Below, piece after piece: positions 39,502-47,864 of a stretch of 64,000 nucleotides of DNA. Position 1 is the first letter of the stretch. Each line of letters begins with the position of its first letter. Position numbers and translations under genes: made by a program. The DNA is from Granulicella mallensis MP5ACTX8 (GTDB lineage: Bacteria > Acidobacteriota > Terriglobia > Terriglobales > Acidobacteriaceae). Location of the stretch: assembly GCF_000178955.2 (NCBI RefSeq), contig NC_016631.1, forward strand, positions 4,588,001 to 4,652,000, written 5' to 3'. Under the pieces are notes generated by a model. That model was not told the origin of the DNA and searched no databases. It was given only the letters and a program-made list of their open reading frames with translations.

Positions 39502-39954
39502 ATGGACAATCGTATCGAAAAGCATATCGAACTGAAGGCTCCGGTCTCACGCGTCTGGCGAGCCCTCACAGACTACCGCCAGTTCGGAGAATGGTTCCGC
39601 GTCAATCTCGAAGGCCCCTTCGTTCCCGGCGAAACAGCTCGCGGCTACATCACCTGGCCCGGCTACGAGCACCTCTTCATGGAGGTCATCGTGCAAAAGC
39701 TAGAGCCAGAGCACCTCTTCTCCTTTACCTGGCACCCCTATGCCATCGATCCCAAGGTGGACTACTCCAAGGAAACACCCACCCTCGTCGAGTTCAAGCT
39801 CGCGAAGACCGCGACTGGCACAGAACTCACCGTTACAGAGTCTGGCTTCGAGCACATTCCCCGCGAACGCTTCGCAGACGCCTTCCGAATGAACGACTCC
39901 GGCTGGACCCAGCAACTCAAGAACATCGAGACCTATGTCGCCCAGGCGCTCTAG
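39502..39954 (+). CDS. SRPBCC (AHSA1-like) domain protein, 150 aa
   Basis: A START/Bet v1-fold protein beginning 'MDNRIEKHIELKAPVSRVWRAL', with 'FGEWFRVNLEGPFVPGE' and a C-terminal helix 'GWTQQLKNIETYVAQAL'. The ATG at 39502 has AGGAGG at an ideal distance; a longer frame from 39454 starts inside the terminator and is rejected. AHSA1-type proteins bind hydrophobic ligands. Its end overlaps the next gene, an ArsR-type regulator, by 20 bases, a very common bacterial pairing whose ligand is generally unknown. Confidence 0.88.
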   Translation: MDNRIEKHIELKAPVSRVWRALTDYRQFGEWFRVNLEGPFVPGETARGYITWPGYEHLFMEVIVQKLEPEHLFSFTWHPYAIDPKVDYSKETPTLVEFKLAKTATGTELTVTESGFEHIPRERFADAFRMNDSGWTQQLKNIETYVAQAL

Positions 39955-40282
39955 TCCTAAGCCGCAAGCCAAGGCAAAAATCTTTGCCGCACTCGGCGAC
40001 GAGACGAGACTGTCTCTGCTCGTCAGGCTCTCTGACGGGCAGAGACAGTCGATCGCTCAGCTCACCGAAGGTTCTAAGCTAACGCGTCAGGCCGTCACGA
40101 AACACCTGCGCATCCTGGAGCGCGTGCGCATCGTACACAGCACGCGAGCGGGCCGCGAAAGTCTCTTCGAATTCAACCCGAAGCCCCTCGACGAACTCAA
40201 ACGATATCTGGATCTAGTCTCTGAACGATGGGACCAGACACTCTCCCGGCTTAAGTCCTTCGTCGAAATCAACGAGGAATAG
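39935..40282 (+). CDS. ArsR-family winged-helix transcriptional regulator
   Basis: 115 aa. The winged helix begins near residue 15 ('KIFAALGDETRLSLLVRLS') and the recognition helix is 'LTRQAVTKHLRILERVRIV'. No metal-binding CxC motif is seen, so it probably senses something other than arsenic or zinc. It is coupled to the SRPBCC gene by a 20-base overlap, which suggests autoregulation of the pair from the 39454-39482 region. Confidence 0.9.
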   Translation: MSPRRSSPKPQAKAKIFAALGDETRLSLLVRLSDGQRQSIAQLTEGSKLTRQAVTKHLRILERVRIVHSTRAGRESLFEFNPKPLDELKRYLDLVSERWDQTLSRLKSFVEINEE

Positions 40283-40297
40283 CTATATCCTGAAGAC

Positions 40298-40621
40298 ATG
40301 GATCTCGAAATCACCGTCGACCAACTCAAGCAACAACTCTCCTCAGCTACGCCACCTCTGCTCCTCGACGTGCGCGAACAATGGGAGTTCAACACCGCCA
40401 GCATCGCGGGCAGCACGCTGATGCCGATGAACGAAGTTCCCTCCCGCGCCCACCAGGAGCTCGACGAAGAGCAGCACATCCTCGTCCTCTGCCATCACGG
40501 AGCCCGTTCGCTCTCGGTCGCCGCTTGGCTGCGCCAGCAGGGCTTTGACAAGGCACAGTCGGTTGCAGGCGGCATCAACGCCTGGTCGCGCTCCATCGAT
40601 CCCACCGTTCCTCTCTACTGA
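40298..40621 (+). CDS. Single-domain rhodanese-like sulfurtransferase, 107 aa
   Basis: It has the CDC25/rhodanese fold: 'PPLLLDVREQWEFNTASIAGS' near the start and the active-site loop 'LVLCHHGARSLSVAAWL', Cys with a C-x4-R-S pattern suited to persulfide transfer. The end is 'SVAGGINAWSRSIDPTVPLY', typical of GlpE/YgaP-like proteins. It starts 15 bases after the ArsR stop and ends 2 bases before the HEAT protein, so these genes may be one transcript. Confidence 0.9.
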   Translation: MDLEITVDQLKQQLSSATPPLLLDVREQWEFNTASIAGSTLMPMNEVPSRAHQELDEEQHILVLCHHGARSLSVAAWLRQQGFDKAQSVAGGINAWSRSIDPTVPLY

Positions 40622-40623
40622 CC

Positions 40624-41571
40624 ATGGCTGCCGCGCGAAACTTCGACGCCGAACTCGATGCGGTGAACGCTGCCGCCGAGCTCCCGCCGGACGAAGCCCT
40701 GCCGCTGCTTCGCAAGGCCCTCAACCATCGCAGCAACTTGATCGTCTCGCGTGCAGCCAAGCATGCGGGACGCCTTCACCTGGCGGTCCTCACAGACGCG
40801 CTCGCCGAGGCCTTCTACCGCTTCATGCCCGCAGCCGGGAACCCGGCCAAAACCGATCCCCAATGCTGGGCCAAGAATGAGATCGGCAAGGCGCTCGCCG
40901 CGCTGGAGTATCAGAACACCGAACTCTTTCTCGCAGGCATGAAACATCACCAGCCGGAACCCACCTGGGGTGGACCCTCCGACAGTGCAGGCCCCTTGCG
41001 CGGAGCCTGCGCGCTCGCCCTGGTGCAGTGCCGCGAGATCTCTTCCTCAACCCTGCTGCGGCATCTCGCCCCGCTCTTTCGCGATGAAGAGCTACCCGTT
41101 CGCGTCAACGCCGCTCGCGCCGTCGAACAGATAGGCTCCGATGCGGCAGCCCTGATGTTGCGGCTGCGCGCGGAGCTTGGCAGCGACGCCCCGGAGTTGA
41201 TCGGAGCCTGCCTCGGTGGAGTTCTCCGCCTCGACGGCGAATCCGCTCTGCCTTGGGTCTCCGGCTTTCTCACACTCGGAGACGAGCTCTCCGCCGAAGC
41301 CGCCTTCGTCCTGGCCGAGCATCGCTCGCCTCAAGCCGTCACACTGCTGCAGACCGCTCACGACGCCACATTCAACCGCGACTTCCGCGCAACGCTGCTC
41401 ACAGCCATCGCCTCGACCCGGCTGCCCGAAGCTACGGATTGGCTGTTGCAGCGCGTCATCTCCGGCGCGCAGGACTCAAAACTCGCCGCCCAGGCGCTCT
41501 GCGATGCCCAACCTCCGCCGGAAATCGCGGAACAGCTACGGGCAAACGGATTTCCCTGCTCAGGCCGCTGA
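40624..41571 (+). CDS. HEAT-repeat protein, 315 aa
   Basis: Repeated helical pairs such as 'EALPLLRKALNHRSNLIVSRAAKHAG' in outline, 'RDEELPVRVNAARAVEQIG' and 'DELSAEAAFVLAEHRSPQA' mark HEAT/ARM-like solenoid repeats (about six). There is no signal peptide or catalytic motif. Such proteins are scaffolds. It overlaps the convergent eda gene by 12 bases at the 3' end, so no terminator separates them. Confidence 0.7.
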   Translation: MAAARNFDAELDAVNAAAELPPDEALPLLRKALNHRSNLIVSRAAKHAGRLHLAVLTDALAEAFYRFMPAAGNPAKTDPQCWAKNEIGKALAALEYQNTELFLAGMKHHQPEPTWGGPSDSAGPLRGACALALVQCREISSSTLLRHLAPLFRDEELPVRVNAARAVEQIGSDAAALMLRLRAELGSDAPELIGACLGGVLRLDGESALPWVSGFLTLGDELSAEAAFVLAEHRSPQAVTLLQTAHDATFNRDFRATLLTAIASTRLPEATDWLLQRVISGAQDSKLAAQALCDAQPPPEIAEQLRANGFPCSGR

Positions 41572-42225
41572 AGCACGGTGATGAAAACGCTTCACAATCT
41601 CAAGATACTTCCGTGCATTCTCCGTGATCGTCTCCGGCTGCCCGGCGGCAATGGCTTTCGTGTCCACGAGGTCCGCTCCAACACCAAGCGCAAACGCACC
41701 AGCCTCGAGAAACTCATGCGCCGTCGCCAGCGAGACGCCACCCGTTGGAATCAGCTCAATCTGCGGCAGCGGAGCCTTCAGGCTCTTCAGATACTTCGCT
41801 CCACCCAGCGCATTCGCCGGAAAGACCTTGATGATATCCGCGCCGCACTGCCAGGCCGTCACCACCTCGGTCGGCGTGAGAGCTCCCGGCAGCACCGCGA
41901 CAGAGTAGCGCTGGCAGATCTCCACCGTCTTCACGTTGAGCGCAGGGCTTACGACAAACTGTGCGCCTTCGAGCATGCAGATACGCGCGGTCTCAGGATC
42001 AAGCACGGTCCCCGCGCCGATGAGGATGTCAGGGCGCTCCTTCGTGAGCCTTGCCATCACCCGCACCGCACCGGGCACGGTCATCGTCACTTCGAGCACG
42101 GTGACGCCGCCCGCCGCAATGGCCTCCGCCAACGCCAGCGCCTGATCTTCACTCTCCGCACGCAATACGGGAAGCAGCCCGATCCTGCGTATCTCCTGCA
42201 ACACTTCACTCTTGCTCAAGCTCAT
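41560..42225 (-). CDS. eda: KDPG/KHG aldolase
   Basis: 221 aa, TIM-barrel class I aldolase. The Schiff-base lysine is in 'GADIIKVFPANALGG', the general-base Glu in 'VTVLEVTMT', and the phosphate loop in 'IPTGGVSLATAHEFL'. It splits 2-keto-3-deoxy-6-phosphogluconate into pyruvate and glyceraldehyde-3-phosphate. The ATG at 42225 has GAGGGG seven bases upstream; a TTG at 42246 is less likely. It is last in kduI-kdgK-eda. The gap to kdgK (47-68 bases) holds the word AGCTCGTAGCTCA also seen between purM and purL. Confidence 0.92.
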   Translation of the reverse strand: MSLSKSEVLQEIRRIGLLPVLRAESEDQALALAEAIAAGGVTVLEVTMTVPGAVRVMARLTKERPDILIGAGTVLDPETARICMLEGAQFVVSPALNVKTVEICQRYSVAVLPGALTPTEVVTAWQCGADIIKVFPANALGGAKYLKSLKAPLPQIELIPTGGVSLATAHEFLEAGAFALGVGADLVDTKAIAAGQPETITENARKYLEIVKRFHHRASAA

Positions 42226-42293
42226 CTTTATCCCCTCATCGCTCAACTACTCATAGCTCGTAGCTCAAAACGCCCCAACAACTCTCCGCGCTC

Positions 42294-43439
42294 TTACCGA
42301 ACCGTTCCCGCCGAGCCCCCCGCCATCAATCGTTCCACCTCCGGCAGTGTAGCCATCGACGAGTCACCTGCGGTCGTCATCGCGAGCGCTCCATGCGCGA
42401 TCCCACAATCCAGGGCGTAACGCATCCCCTTGCCTTGCAGCAGACCGTAGATCAACCCCGAAGCGAACGAATCGCCCCCGCCAACACGGTCCAGGATCTC
42501 GAGATCGTCAAAGCGCAGGCCTTCATAGGCCTCACCCTCCGCATAGCCAAAAGCGCTCCAGCCATTGCGGTTCGCCGTGTGCAGACGCCGTACAGTGCTG
42601 GCGATCACCTTGAGATTTCCGAACTCCGCCGTCACACGGCCGGCCATGGCGCGGAAGCTGTCCAGCGTATGCCACACGGGCCCCTGAGAGGCTTCGCCAA
42701 GCGTCGCCGCGATATCGCCTTCGTGGCCAAACAAAACATCGACCAGCGGCATCAGCGATCGATTCACATCGATAGAACCCTTCCGCCCTCCACGTGACTT
42801 CCAGAGCGAAGGCCGGTAGTTGCAGTCGAAGCTCACGATCGTGCCATGGCGTTTCGCAGCAGCCATCGCTTCGCGCACCACCTCGGTAGAGTCTTCACTC
42901 AACGCCGCCATGACGCCGCCGGTATGGAACCACTGGACACCTTCGTCCTGAAAGATCTCGTCCCAGTCCACATCGCCGGGCTTCATCTGTGAGATCGCCG
43001 TGCTGCCGCGGTCCATCATCCCCATGCCACCGCGCACGCCAAAGCCGCGCTCCAGAAAATAGATCCCGTTACGAGCCTCACGTCCGACACCGTCAAAATC
43101 CCGCCACAGCACATGCGACAGATCGACTCCGCCCTGCAGCATCAGATCTTCGACCAACCGGCCCACGGGATTATCCACGAGCGCAGTAACGATAGCGGTC
43201 CGCAGATCGAAGCAGCGGCGCAGGCCACGTGCAACGTTATACTCACCGCCGCCCTCCCACACGCGAAAGTTGCGAGAGCCGACAATCCGTCCCTCGCCCG
43301 GATCGAAGCGCAGCATCACCTCGCCGAGCGAAACCAGGTCCCACTCACAAAGCACAGGGTCGCGCAGGGCCAAACCGCCATGGCCCTGCGCCGAATCACT
43401 GATTAGCTCACTCGCTGACTCGCTGACTCGCTGGCTCAC
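42294..43439 (-). CDS. kdgK: PfkB-family sugar kinase, probable 2-keto-3-deoxygluconate kinase
   Basis: 381 aa from a GTG overlapping the kduI stop (GTGA). The kinase core starts near residue 33 with 'WDLVSLGEVMLRFDPGEGR' and ends with the PfkB signature 'LEILDRVGGGDSFASGLIYGLLQ', where the Asp is the catalytic base. Length exceeds the usual 310-340 aa. The N-terminal tail (residues 1-31) is encoded partly by three 8-bp CTCGCTGA/G repeats. The KDG specificity is inferred from the neighbours kduI and eda, not from substrate residues. Confidence 0.85.
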   Translation of the reverse strand: MSQRVSESASELISDSAQGHGGLALRDPVLCEWDLVSLGEVMLRFDPGEGRIVGSRNFRVWEGGGEYNVARGLRRCFDLRTAIVTALVDNPVGRLVEDLMLQGGVDLSHVLWRDFDGVGREARNGIYFLERGFGVRGGMGMMDRGSTAISQMKPGDVDWDEIFQDEGVQWFHTGGVMAALSEDSTEVVREAMAAAKRHGTIVSFDCNYRPSLWKSRGGRKGSIDVNRSLMPLVDVLFGHEGDIAATLGEASQGPVWHTLDSFRAMAGRVTAEFGNLKVIASTVRRLHTANRNGWSAFGYAEGEAYEGLRFDDLEILDRVGGGDSFASGLIYGLLQGKGMRYALDCGIAHGALAMTTAGDSSMATLPEVERLMAGGSAGTVR

Positions 43440-44266
43440 TTCAACTCCGCAATGGCCACGGCATCCATGTCGTCGTACGCCTGGTTCTCACCGCCCATTC
43501 CCCAGCAGAAACCATAGCTCTTGGTGCCCACACCTGCATGGACGCTCCAGCCCGGAGAGACCGCAACCTCACGGTCGCCGATAAAGAGATGCCGCGTCTC
43601 CTGCGGTGGCCCCATCAGGTGTAGCACGCGGTGCGCGGGATCGACGTCGAAGTACAGGTAGACCTCACTGCGGCGCATGTGCGTGTGTGGCGGCATCGTG
43701 TTCCAGTTCGAGCCTTCGTCCAGCAGCGTAAAGCCCATCACGAGCTGACAGCTACGCAGCCCCTCTTTATAGATCGCCTTGTAGATCGTGCGCTTGTTGC
43801 AGGTCTCCACCGCGCCGAGCTTCAGACCTTCGAGGTCCTGGAAGCGCACCATCTTCGTCGGAAACTCTGCATGGGCCGGATAGCTCAACAGATAGAACGC
43901 AGCAGGCTTCTCCGCATCCTCACTGGAAAAGCTGATCACCTTGCTCCCGCGACCGATATAAAGACAATCGAGCTTGCCTAGCTCGAAGGTTTCTCCATCC
44001 ACCGTGACCGAACCCGAACCACCGACGTTGAGCACGCCCAGCTCGCGCCGTTCGCAGAAGAACTCAGCCCGCAACTCCGGCTGCGTCTCCAGATGCAAAG
44101 CGGACGTCGTGGGTACAGCCGAGCCGATCACCGTGCGGTCGAGATCGACATAGGCAAGATCGAGGCCGCCGGGACGAAACATGCCTTCGAGTAAAAAGGT
44201 CTCGCGCAGCTCCGGTGTCGTCATGCGGCTGTAGCGAACGGGATCTGCCATTTGCAGCAACTTCAT
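43436..44266 (-). CDS. kduI: 5-dehydro-4-deoxy-D-glucuronate isomerase
   Basis: 276 aa cupin enzyme. The zinc ligands lie in 'NTMPPHTHMRRSEVYLYF' (two His and Glu) and in the later 'PGWSVHAGVGTKSYGFCWGM' (His). It isomerises DKI (from unsaturated uronic acids) to DKII. The start has GAGGAGA six bases upstream. It begins the operon kduI-kdgK-eda. The next upstream gene on this strand encodes a secreted cupin. Confidence 0.95.
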   Translation of the reverse strand: MKLLQMADPVRYSRMTTPELRETFLLEGMFRPGGLDLAYVDLDRTVIGSAVPTTSALHLETQPELRAEFFCERRELGVLNVGGSGSVTVDGETFELGKLDCLYIGRGSKVISFSSEDAEKPAAFYLLSYPAHAEFPTKMVRFQDLEGLKLGAVETCNKRTIYKAIYKEGLRSCQLVMGFTLLDEGSNWNTMPPHTHMRRSEVYLYFDVDPAHRVLHLMGPPQETRHLFIGDREVAVSPGWSVHAGVGTKSYGFCWGMGGENQAYDDMDAVAIAELK

Positions 44267-44354
44267 CGTAAATCTCCTCTTGTCTGTGGCTCTAAGAATA
44301 ACGCGCCTTGATTGCGCGCTGTGATTGCATACCGTTGTCTATTGCATATGGACG

Positions 44355-44936
44355 TTAGTTCTTCGCAGGCGGTGGAGGCGGCGGCGGTGCCACCAAAGTC
44401 TTCGTCACCCCCGCCTCACCCCGCTCTTCCACCTTGATCACATACATCGTGATGGTCTGCCCCGGAGCTTCAATCGCCTGATGCGGCGTACCCGCCGGAA
44501 TATGAATGAAGTCGCCCTTGTGCAGCACATGGGGCGTCGCTCCATCCAGACGCGTTCCACGCACCTCGCCGTTCGGGCCTTCCTTGCCGTCGATCATCGT
44601 GCCGCCGGTCAGCTCCGTGCCCTCGCCATCGATCACGATCAGGAAGTCGGCAAAGTGCTTGTGCAGTTCGCCGCCACCACTCTGGGTGCGGGCCGACAGC
44701 ATCGTGTAGTGGCCGTTATAGTTTGCCAGCGTAATACTGGCGCTTCCGTTACCTGCCTTCGCCTGCTCCAGCAGGGCCTTACCCTGCTGCGCGAGCGCGT
44801 CGAAGTTCAATGCCTCAGGCTGCGTCTGAATCGTGGACTGCGCGCTCTGTGCGCTCATCACAGTCGCCGCCCCTATGAATGCCAGCGCCGCCAGTCTCCG
44901 CGCTGGCCGTCCCCACCTACCCAACAGGTCCTTCAT
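44355..44936 (-). CDS. Secreted cupin-domain protein, 193 aa
   Basis: A signal peptide ('RLAALAFIGAATVMSAQS') is followed by a single cupin with 'GELHKHFADFLIVIDGEGTELTGG' and 'FIHIPAGTPHQAIEAPGQTI', which contain the His/Asp ligands of a metal site. The tail is a run of prolines ('PPPPPPPAK'). GGAGG lies six bases before the ATG at 44936. The frame is open further upstream to 45509, but that part lies antisense to kduD. Its substrate is unknown; location between kduI and kduD suggests a uronate-related role. Confidence 0.75.
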   Translation of the reverse strand: MKDLLGRWGRPARRLAALAFIGAATVMSAQSAQSTIQTQPEALNFDALAQQGKALLEQAKAGNGSASITLANYNGHYTMLSARTQSGGGELHKHFADFLIVIDGEGTELTGGTMIDGKEGPNGEVRGTRLDGATPHVLHKGDFIHIPAGTPHQAIEAPGQTITMYVIKVEERGEAGVTKTLVAPPPPPPPAKN

Positions 44937-45125
44937 CTCAAGCCTCCGGTATTGCAGCCTCAACAAACCTGTCCAACAGCATACGCAAGAGCGCATAGAC
45001 TCGTCAGCTTTATACAACCGGATGACTGCGCAGAGAATAATTTTCGGCGGCATAAAAATGTTCGCCTCGGGCATTGCCTTCACCCTTTGCTCTTCGTGCG
45101 TCACTCCGCGTAGAGTTTCTTCATC

Positions 45126-45905
45126 ATGTCTATCTCCACCACCGCTCCGACCATCCTCGATCTCTTTCGCCTCGACGGCAAAGTCGCGCTCGTCACCGGA
45201 GCCGCCAGCGGCCTCGGCGCAGCCATCGCCACGGCGCTCGCACAGGCCGGAGCCGAGGTCGCCGTGCACGGCAATCGCAGACCCGCCACAGAGACCGCTA
45301 TGGCCATCGGCGACAAGGCCGCAGCCTTCCAGGCTGACCTCTCCTCGACCAGCGGCGCGGAATCCCTCTTCGGTGCAGTCAAAGAGCGCTTCGGACGCGT
45401 GGACATCCTGGTCAACAACGCGGGAACGATCCATCGCAACGCCGCCGAAGACACCCTGCTTGAGGACTGGCAGCACGTCCTGCAGGTCAATCTCACCAGC
45501 GTCTTCCAACTCTCGCAGTTCGTCGCCCGCGACATGATCTCGCGCGAGGCCGCGGGAAAGATCGTCAATATTGCCTCGCTGCTGAGCTTCCAGGGCGGTA
45601 TCCGCGTTCCGGCCTATGCGGCCTCCAAAGGCGGCGTGGCCCAGCTCACCAAGGCCCTGGCCAACGAGTGGGCCCCCAAGGGCATTCGGGTAAACGCCAT
45701 CGCCCCTGGCTACTTCTCTACGACCAACACCGAAGCTCTGCAGGCCGACGAGACACGCAATCGCCAGATCCTCGAACGCATCCCCGCCGCCCGCTGGGGC
45801 AAGCCGCAGGATCTCGCAGGTGCAGCGCTCTTCCTCTCCTCAGCAGCAAGCAACTACGTTACGGGAACCGTCCTCACCGTAGACGGCGGCTGGATGGGAC
45901 GATAG
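45126..45905 (+). CDS. kduD: 2-deoxy-D-gluconate 3-dehydrogenase / DKII reductase
   Basis: 259 aa, classical SDR. Cofactor motif 'ALVTGAASGLGAAIA', 'NNAG', catalytic Ser in 'NIASLLSF', Tyr-Lys in 'PAYAASKGGV', and the KduD-like ending 'NYVTGTVLTVDGGWMGR'. It reduces DKII to 2-keto-3-deoxygluconate with NAD(P)H. It is divergent from kduI-kdgK-eda, with the cupin gene between. Together these genes make a complete DKI to pyruvate route. Annotation as KduD rather than another sugar SDR rests on this context. Confidence 0.88.
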   Translation: MSISTTAPTILDLFRLDGKVALVTGAASGLGAAIATALAQAGAEVAVHGNRRPATETAMAIGDKAAAFQADLSSTSGAESLFGAVKERFGRVDILVNNAGTIHRNAAEDTLLEDWQHVLQVNLTSVFQLSQFVARDMISREAAGKIVNIASLLSFQGGIRVPAYAASKGGVAQLTKALANEWAPKGIRVNAIAPGYFSTTNTEALQADETRNRQILERIPAARWGKPQDLAGAALFLSSAASNYVTGTVLTVDGGWMGR

Positions 45906-45956
45906 AGTTTTGCAACAATAACGCTTTGAAAGGGCGGGGCTTCAGCTGTACGGACT

Positions 45957-47202
45957 CATGACATCCTTTACACATTGTCTCCAGACATCCTTTACAGATT
46001 TGTGGGGGTGTCTGGATGTCGTGGAGGCATGTGGAAGTCTCGTCGCAGCGTGTTTCGTTTGTGCAGGAAGCAGTCTCTGGTCTGCGTTCTCTAGCGGTGT
46101 TGTGCGAGGAGTACGGGATTAGCCGGCCCACCGGCTACTTATGGGTGAAGCGGTATCGCGAGAGTGGTTTGAGTGGGATTGCGGAGCGCAGCCGCAAGCC
46201 CTTGCACAGCCCGGGGCGGAGTTCTGCGGAGTTAGAAGGGCGGATCGAGGATCTGCGCCGGCTGTATCCGGAGTGGGGCGCGCGCAAGCTGCAGTGGCTC
46301 TTGGAGAAGGATGGTGTGAACGTTCCAGTCGCAACGGTTCATCGGATACTGAAGCGGCGCGGTTTGGTGCATCCGCTGGATCGTCATCGGAAGGCGACCG
46401 GGAGCTTCTGTCGGGAACGGCCGAACCAGCTCTGGCAGATGGATTTCAAGAGTCCGAAGGGCTGGGGCACCCATATCGGCCCGTTATCTGTGCTGGACGA
46501 CCATAGTCGTTACGCAGTGGCACTGGAACATCTGGGTTCCAGCGGTGCAGACGGCGTGCAGCAACGTCTGGACCAGGCGTTCAGGGATTGTGGTTTACCG
46601 GATGCGATGCTGATGGATCACGGCACTCCGTGGTGGAACATGCAGTCCGCAGGGGGCTGGACACAACTGTCGGTATGGCTGATGAGGCTAAGTATCCGCC
46701 TCTACTTCTCCGGCTACTCCCACCCGCAGACGCAAGGTAAGGTAGAGCGCTTCCATCGCTCGCTGGAGATGGCGAGACGACGTCGTGTACAGCCAGAGAA
46801 GGGCCAGGAGCAGGCATGGCTGGACAGCTTCCGCTATGAGTACAACCACATTCGTCCGCACCAGGCACTGGAGATGGCCACTCCGGCAAGCCGCTGGAAG
46901 GCTAGCCTGCGACCCTTCACAAAACCCCTGGACCCCGTCTATCCCGCCGATGCAGAAGTCTACCCACTGAACTCCAATGGATCGTTGCGGCTCGATAAGG
47001 CCACCTGGCAGGTGGCCGGTGCGCTCGCCGGACAACTCGTCCGAATTCAGCGCATCGACCACCGCGCCCTCGTCTTCTACGGAGCTACCCTGATCCGGGA
47101 ACTCGATCTCGCCGGGCATGGCTCCACGATCGTGGAGCCATGCCCGGCAAACTTCCTCAACTTGTAAAGGATGTCTGGAGACAATCTGTAAAGGATGTCT
47201 GG
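45957..47202 (+). mobile_element. IS481-family insertion sequence
   Basis: A single transposase ORF is bounded by inverted repeats. The core word TGTCTCCAGACATCCTTTACA (given here as 45976-45996) is matched in reverse at 47162-47182. Each end carries a second, outer partial copy (45960-45972; 47186-47206), so each end is a tandem pair. GACT at 45953-45956 and 47203-47206 could be the target duplication, which would set the ends used here; this boundary is tentative. The element sits between kduD and the DUF3224 gene. Confidence 0.85.
46016..47167 (+). CDS. IS481-family transposase, 383 aa
   Basis: An N-terminal helix-turn-helix ('SLAVLCEEYGISRPTGYLWVKRY') is followed by an rve integrase core with the DDE residues in 'LWQMDFKSP', 'LMDHGTPWW' and 'HPQTQGKVERFHRSLE', in the spacing of the family. 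The C-terminal part ('RIQRIDHRALVFYG') is the usual beta domain. It is full length and looks intact, so the element may still be active. TGGGGGTG precedes the ATG at a usable distance. Confidence 0.93.
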   Translation: MSWRHVEVSSQRVSFVQEAVSGLRSLAVLCEEYGISRPTGYLWVKRYRESGLSGIAERSRKPLHSPGRSSAELEGRIEDLRRLYPEWGARKLQWLLEKDGVNVPVATVHRILKRRGLVHPLDRHRKATGSFCRERPNQLWQMDFKSPKGWGTHIGPLSVLDDHSRYAVALEHLGSSGADGVQQRLDQAFRDCGLPDAMLMDHGTPWWNMQSAGGWTQLSVWLMRLSIRLYFSGYSHPQTQGKVERFHRSLEMARRRRVQPEKGQEQAWLDSFRYEYNHIRPHQALEMATPASRWKASLRPFTKPLDPVYPADAEVYPLNSNGSLRLDKATWQVAGALAGQLVRIQRIDHRALVFYGATLIRELDLAGHGSTIVEPCPANFLNL

Positions 47203-47206
47203 AGAC

Positions 47207-47347
47207 TAGACAGTTTCAACCCTGCCGCTAACACCCGCCGAGAACGTGGCTTTAGCCACTGAGGGAACGCCCCCAGCGCGAGCCTGCCATCCCCCTCCGC
47301 GGCTAAAGACTATTTAGAGGTTGCCCTAACGGCGACGCAGCCCCGCC
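47207..47347. other. Non-coding stretch with hairpins after the IS
   Basis: No gene is supported here. GTGGCTTTAGCCAC (about 47249-47262) is a small palindrome and GCGGCTAAAGAC follows 50 bases later as a partial inverse. AGCCCCGCCCT at 47339-47349 is the exact inverse of AGGGCGGGGCT at 45931-45941 on the far side of the IS. Confidence 0.5.
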
Positions 47348-47749
47348 CTACGCCAGCTCATACTCAAAATCGTAGAAATGCTTACCGGCCTCTATCGTGA
47401 TCGCCAGCGTCCCGGTCAATCCACCGAGACCTTCCGTCCCCGACCCCGGCACCACGACAACCTGCAGATGGCTCGACTTCGGGTCATTCTTGTTCATCGT
47501 GGCATTGTGCATTAGAACGAAGCTCCCAGCGCGGCCGTCGAGCTTGCCAGTGACACATTCGATCGCGACATAAGCCATCGCTCCCGTGCTCTCCGTGATC
47601 CCGGTCAGCATCTCGCCCTTGCTGGTCCCTTCCAGCTCCCCTGAAAACACCTTGTCGATCGTCATCCGTCCGACTCCGCCCTCTTTTCCGATAGCCGACG
47701 CCTCGGCAGGAGCGATCTTCACCTCAAACATTCCCTTTGCCTGCTTCAT
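47348..47749 (-). CDS. DUF3224 family protein, 133 aa
   Basis: It begins 'MKQAKGMFEVKIAPAEAS' and includes 'GVGRMTIDKVFSGELEGTSKGEM' and 'YVAIECVTGKLDGRAGSFVLMHN', the pattern of the DUF3224 (allene-oxide-cyclase-like barrel) family of unknown function. GGAGGAGAAGG precedes the ATG at 47749; a longer frame to 47953 runs across the mreB terminator and is rejected. No enzymatic residue can be assigned. Confidence 0.82.
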   Translation of the reverse strand: MKQAKGMFEVKIAPAEASAIGKEGGVGRMTIDKVFSGELEGTSKGEMLTGITESTGAMAYVAIECVTGKLDGRAGSFVLMHNATMNKNDPKSSHLQVVVVPGSGTEGLGGLTGTLAITIEAGKHFYDFEYELA

Positions 47750-47822
47750 CCTTCTCCTCCGGGTTGCTGTATTGGGCTGCGGCCCTAGAAATACCACAAG
47801 CTCACAGTGCCACGCACCCAAT

Positions 47823-47846
47823 AGAAAAGGCCGCCCGCAGGCGGCC
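47823..47846 (-). terminator. Terminator of mreB
   Basis: On the minus strand GGCCGCC (47846-47840) pairs with GGCGGCC (47835-47829) around a four-base loop, followed by TTTTCTAT. It begins 19 bases after the mreB stop. Confidence 0.8.
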
Positions 47847-47864
47847 TCTTCCAGCACCACAAAA

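Noticed and set aside
44937-45509. Extension of the cupin gene to 384 codons
   Set aside because: The extra part lies antisense to kduD, and a signal peptide with GGAGG marks the start at 44936.
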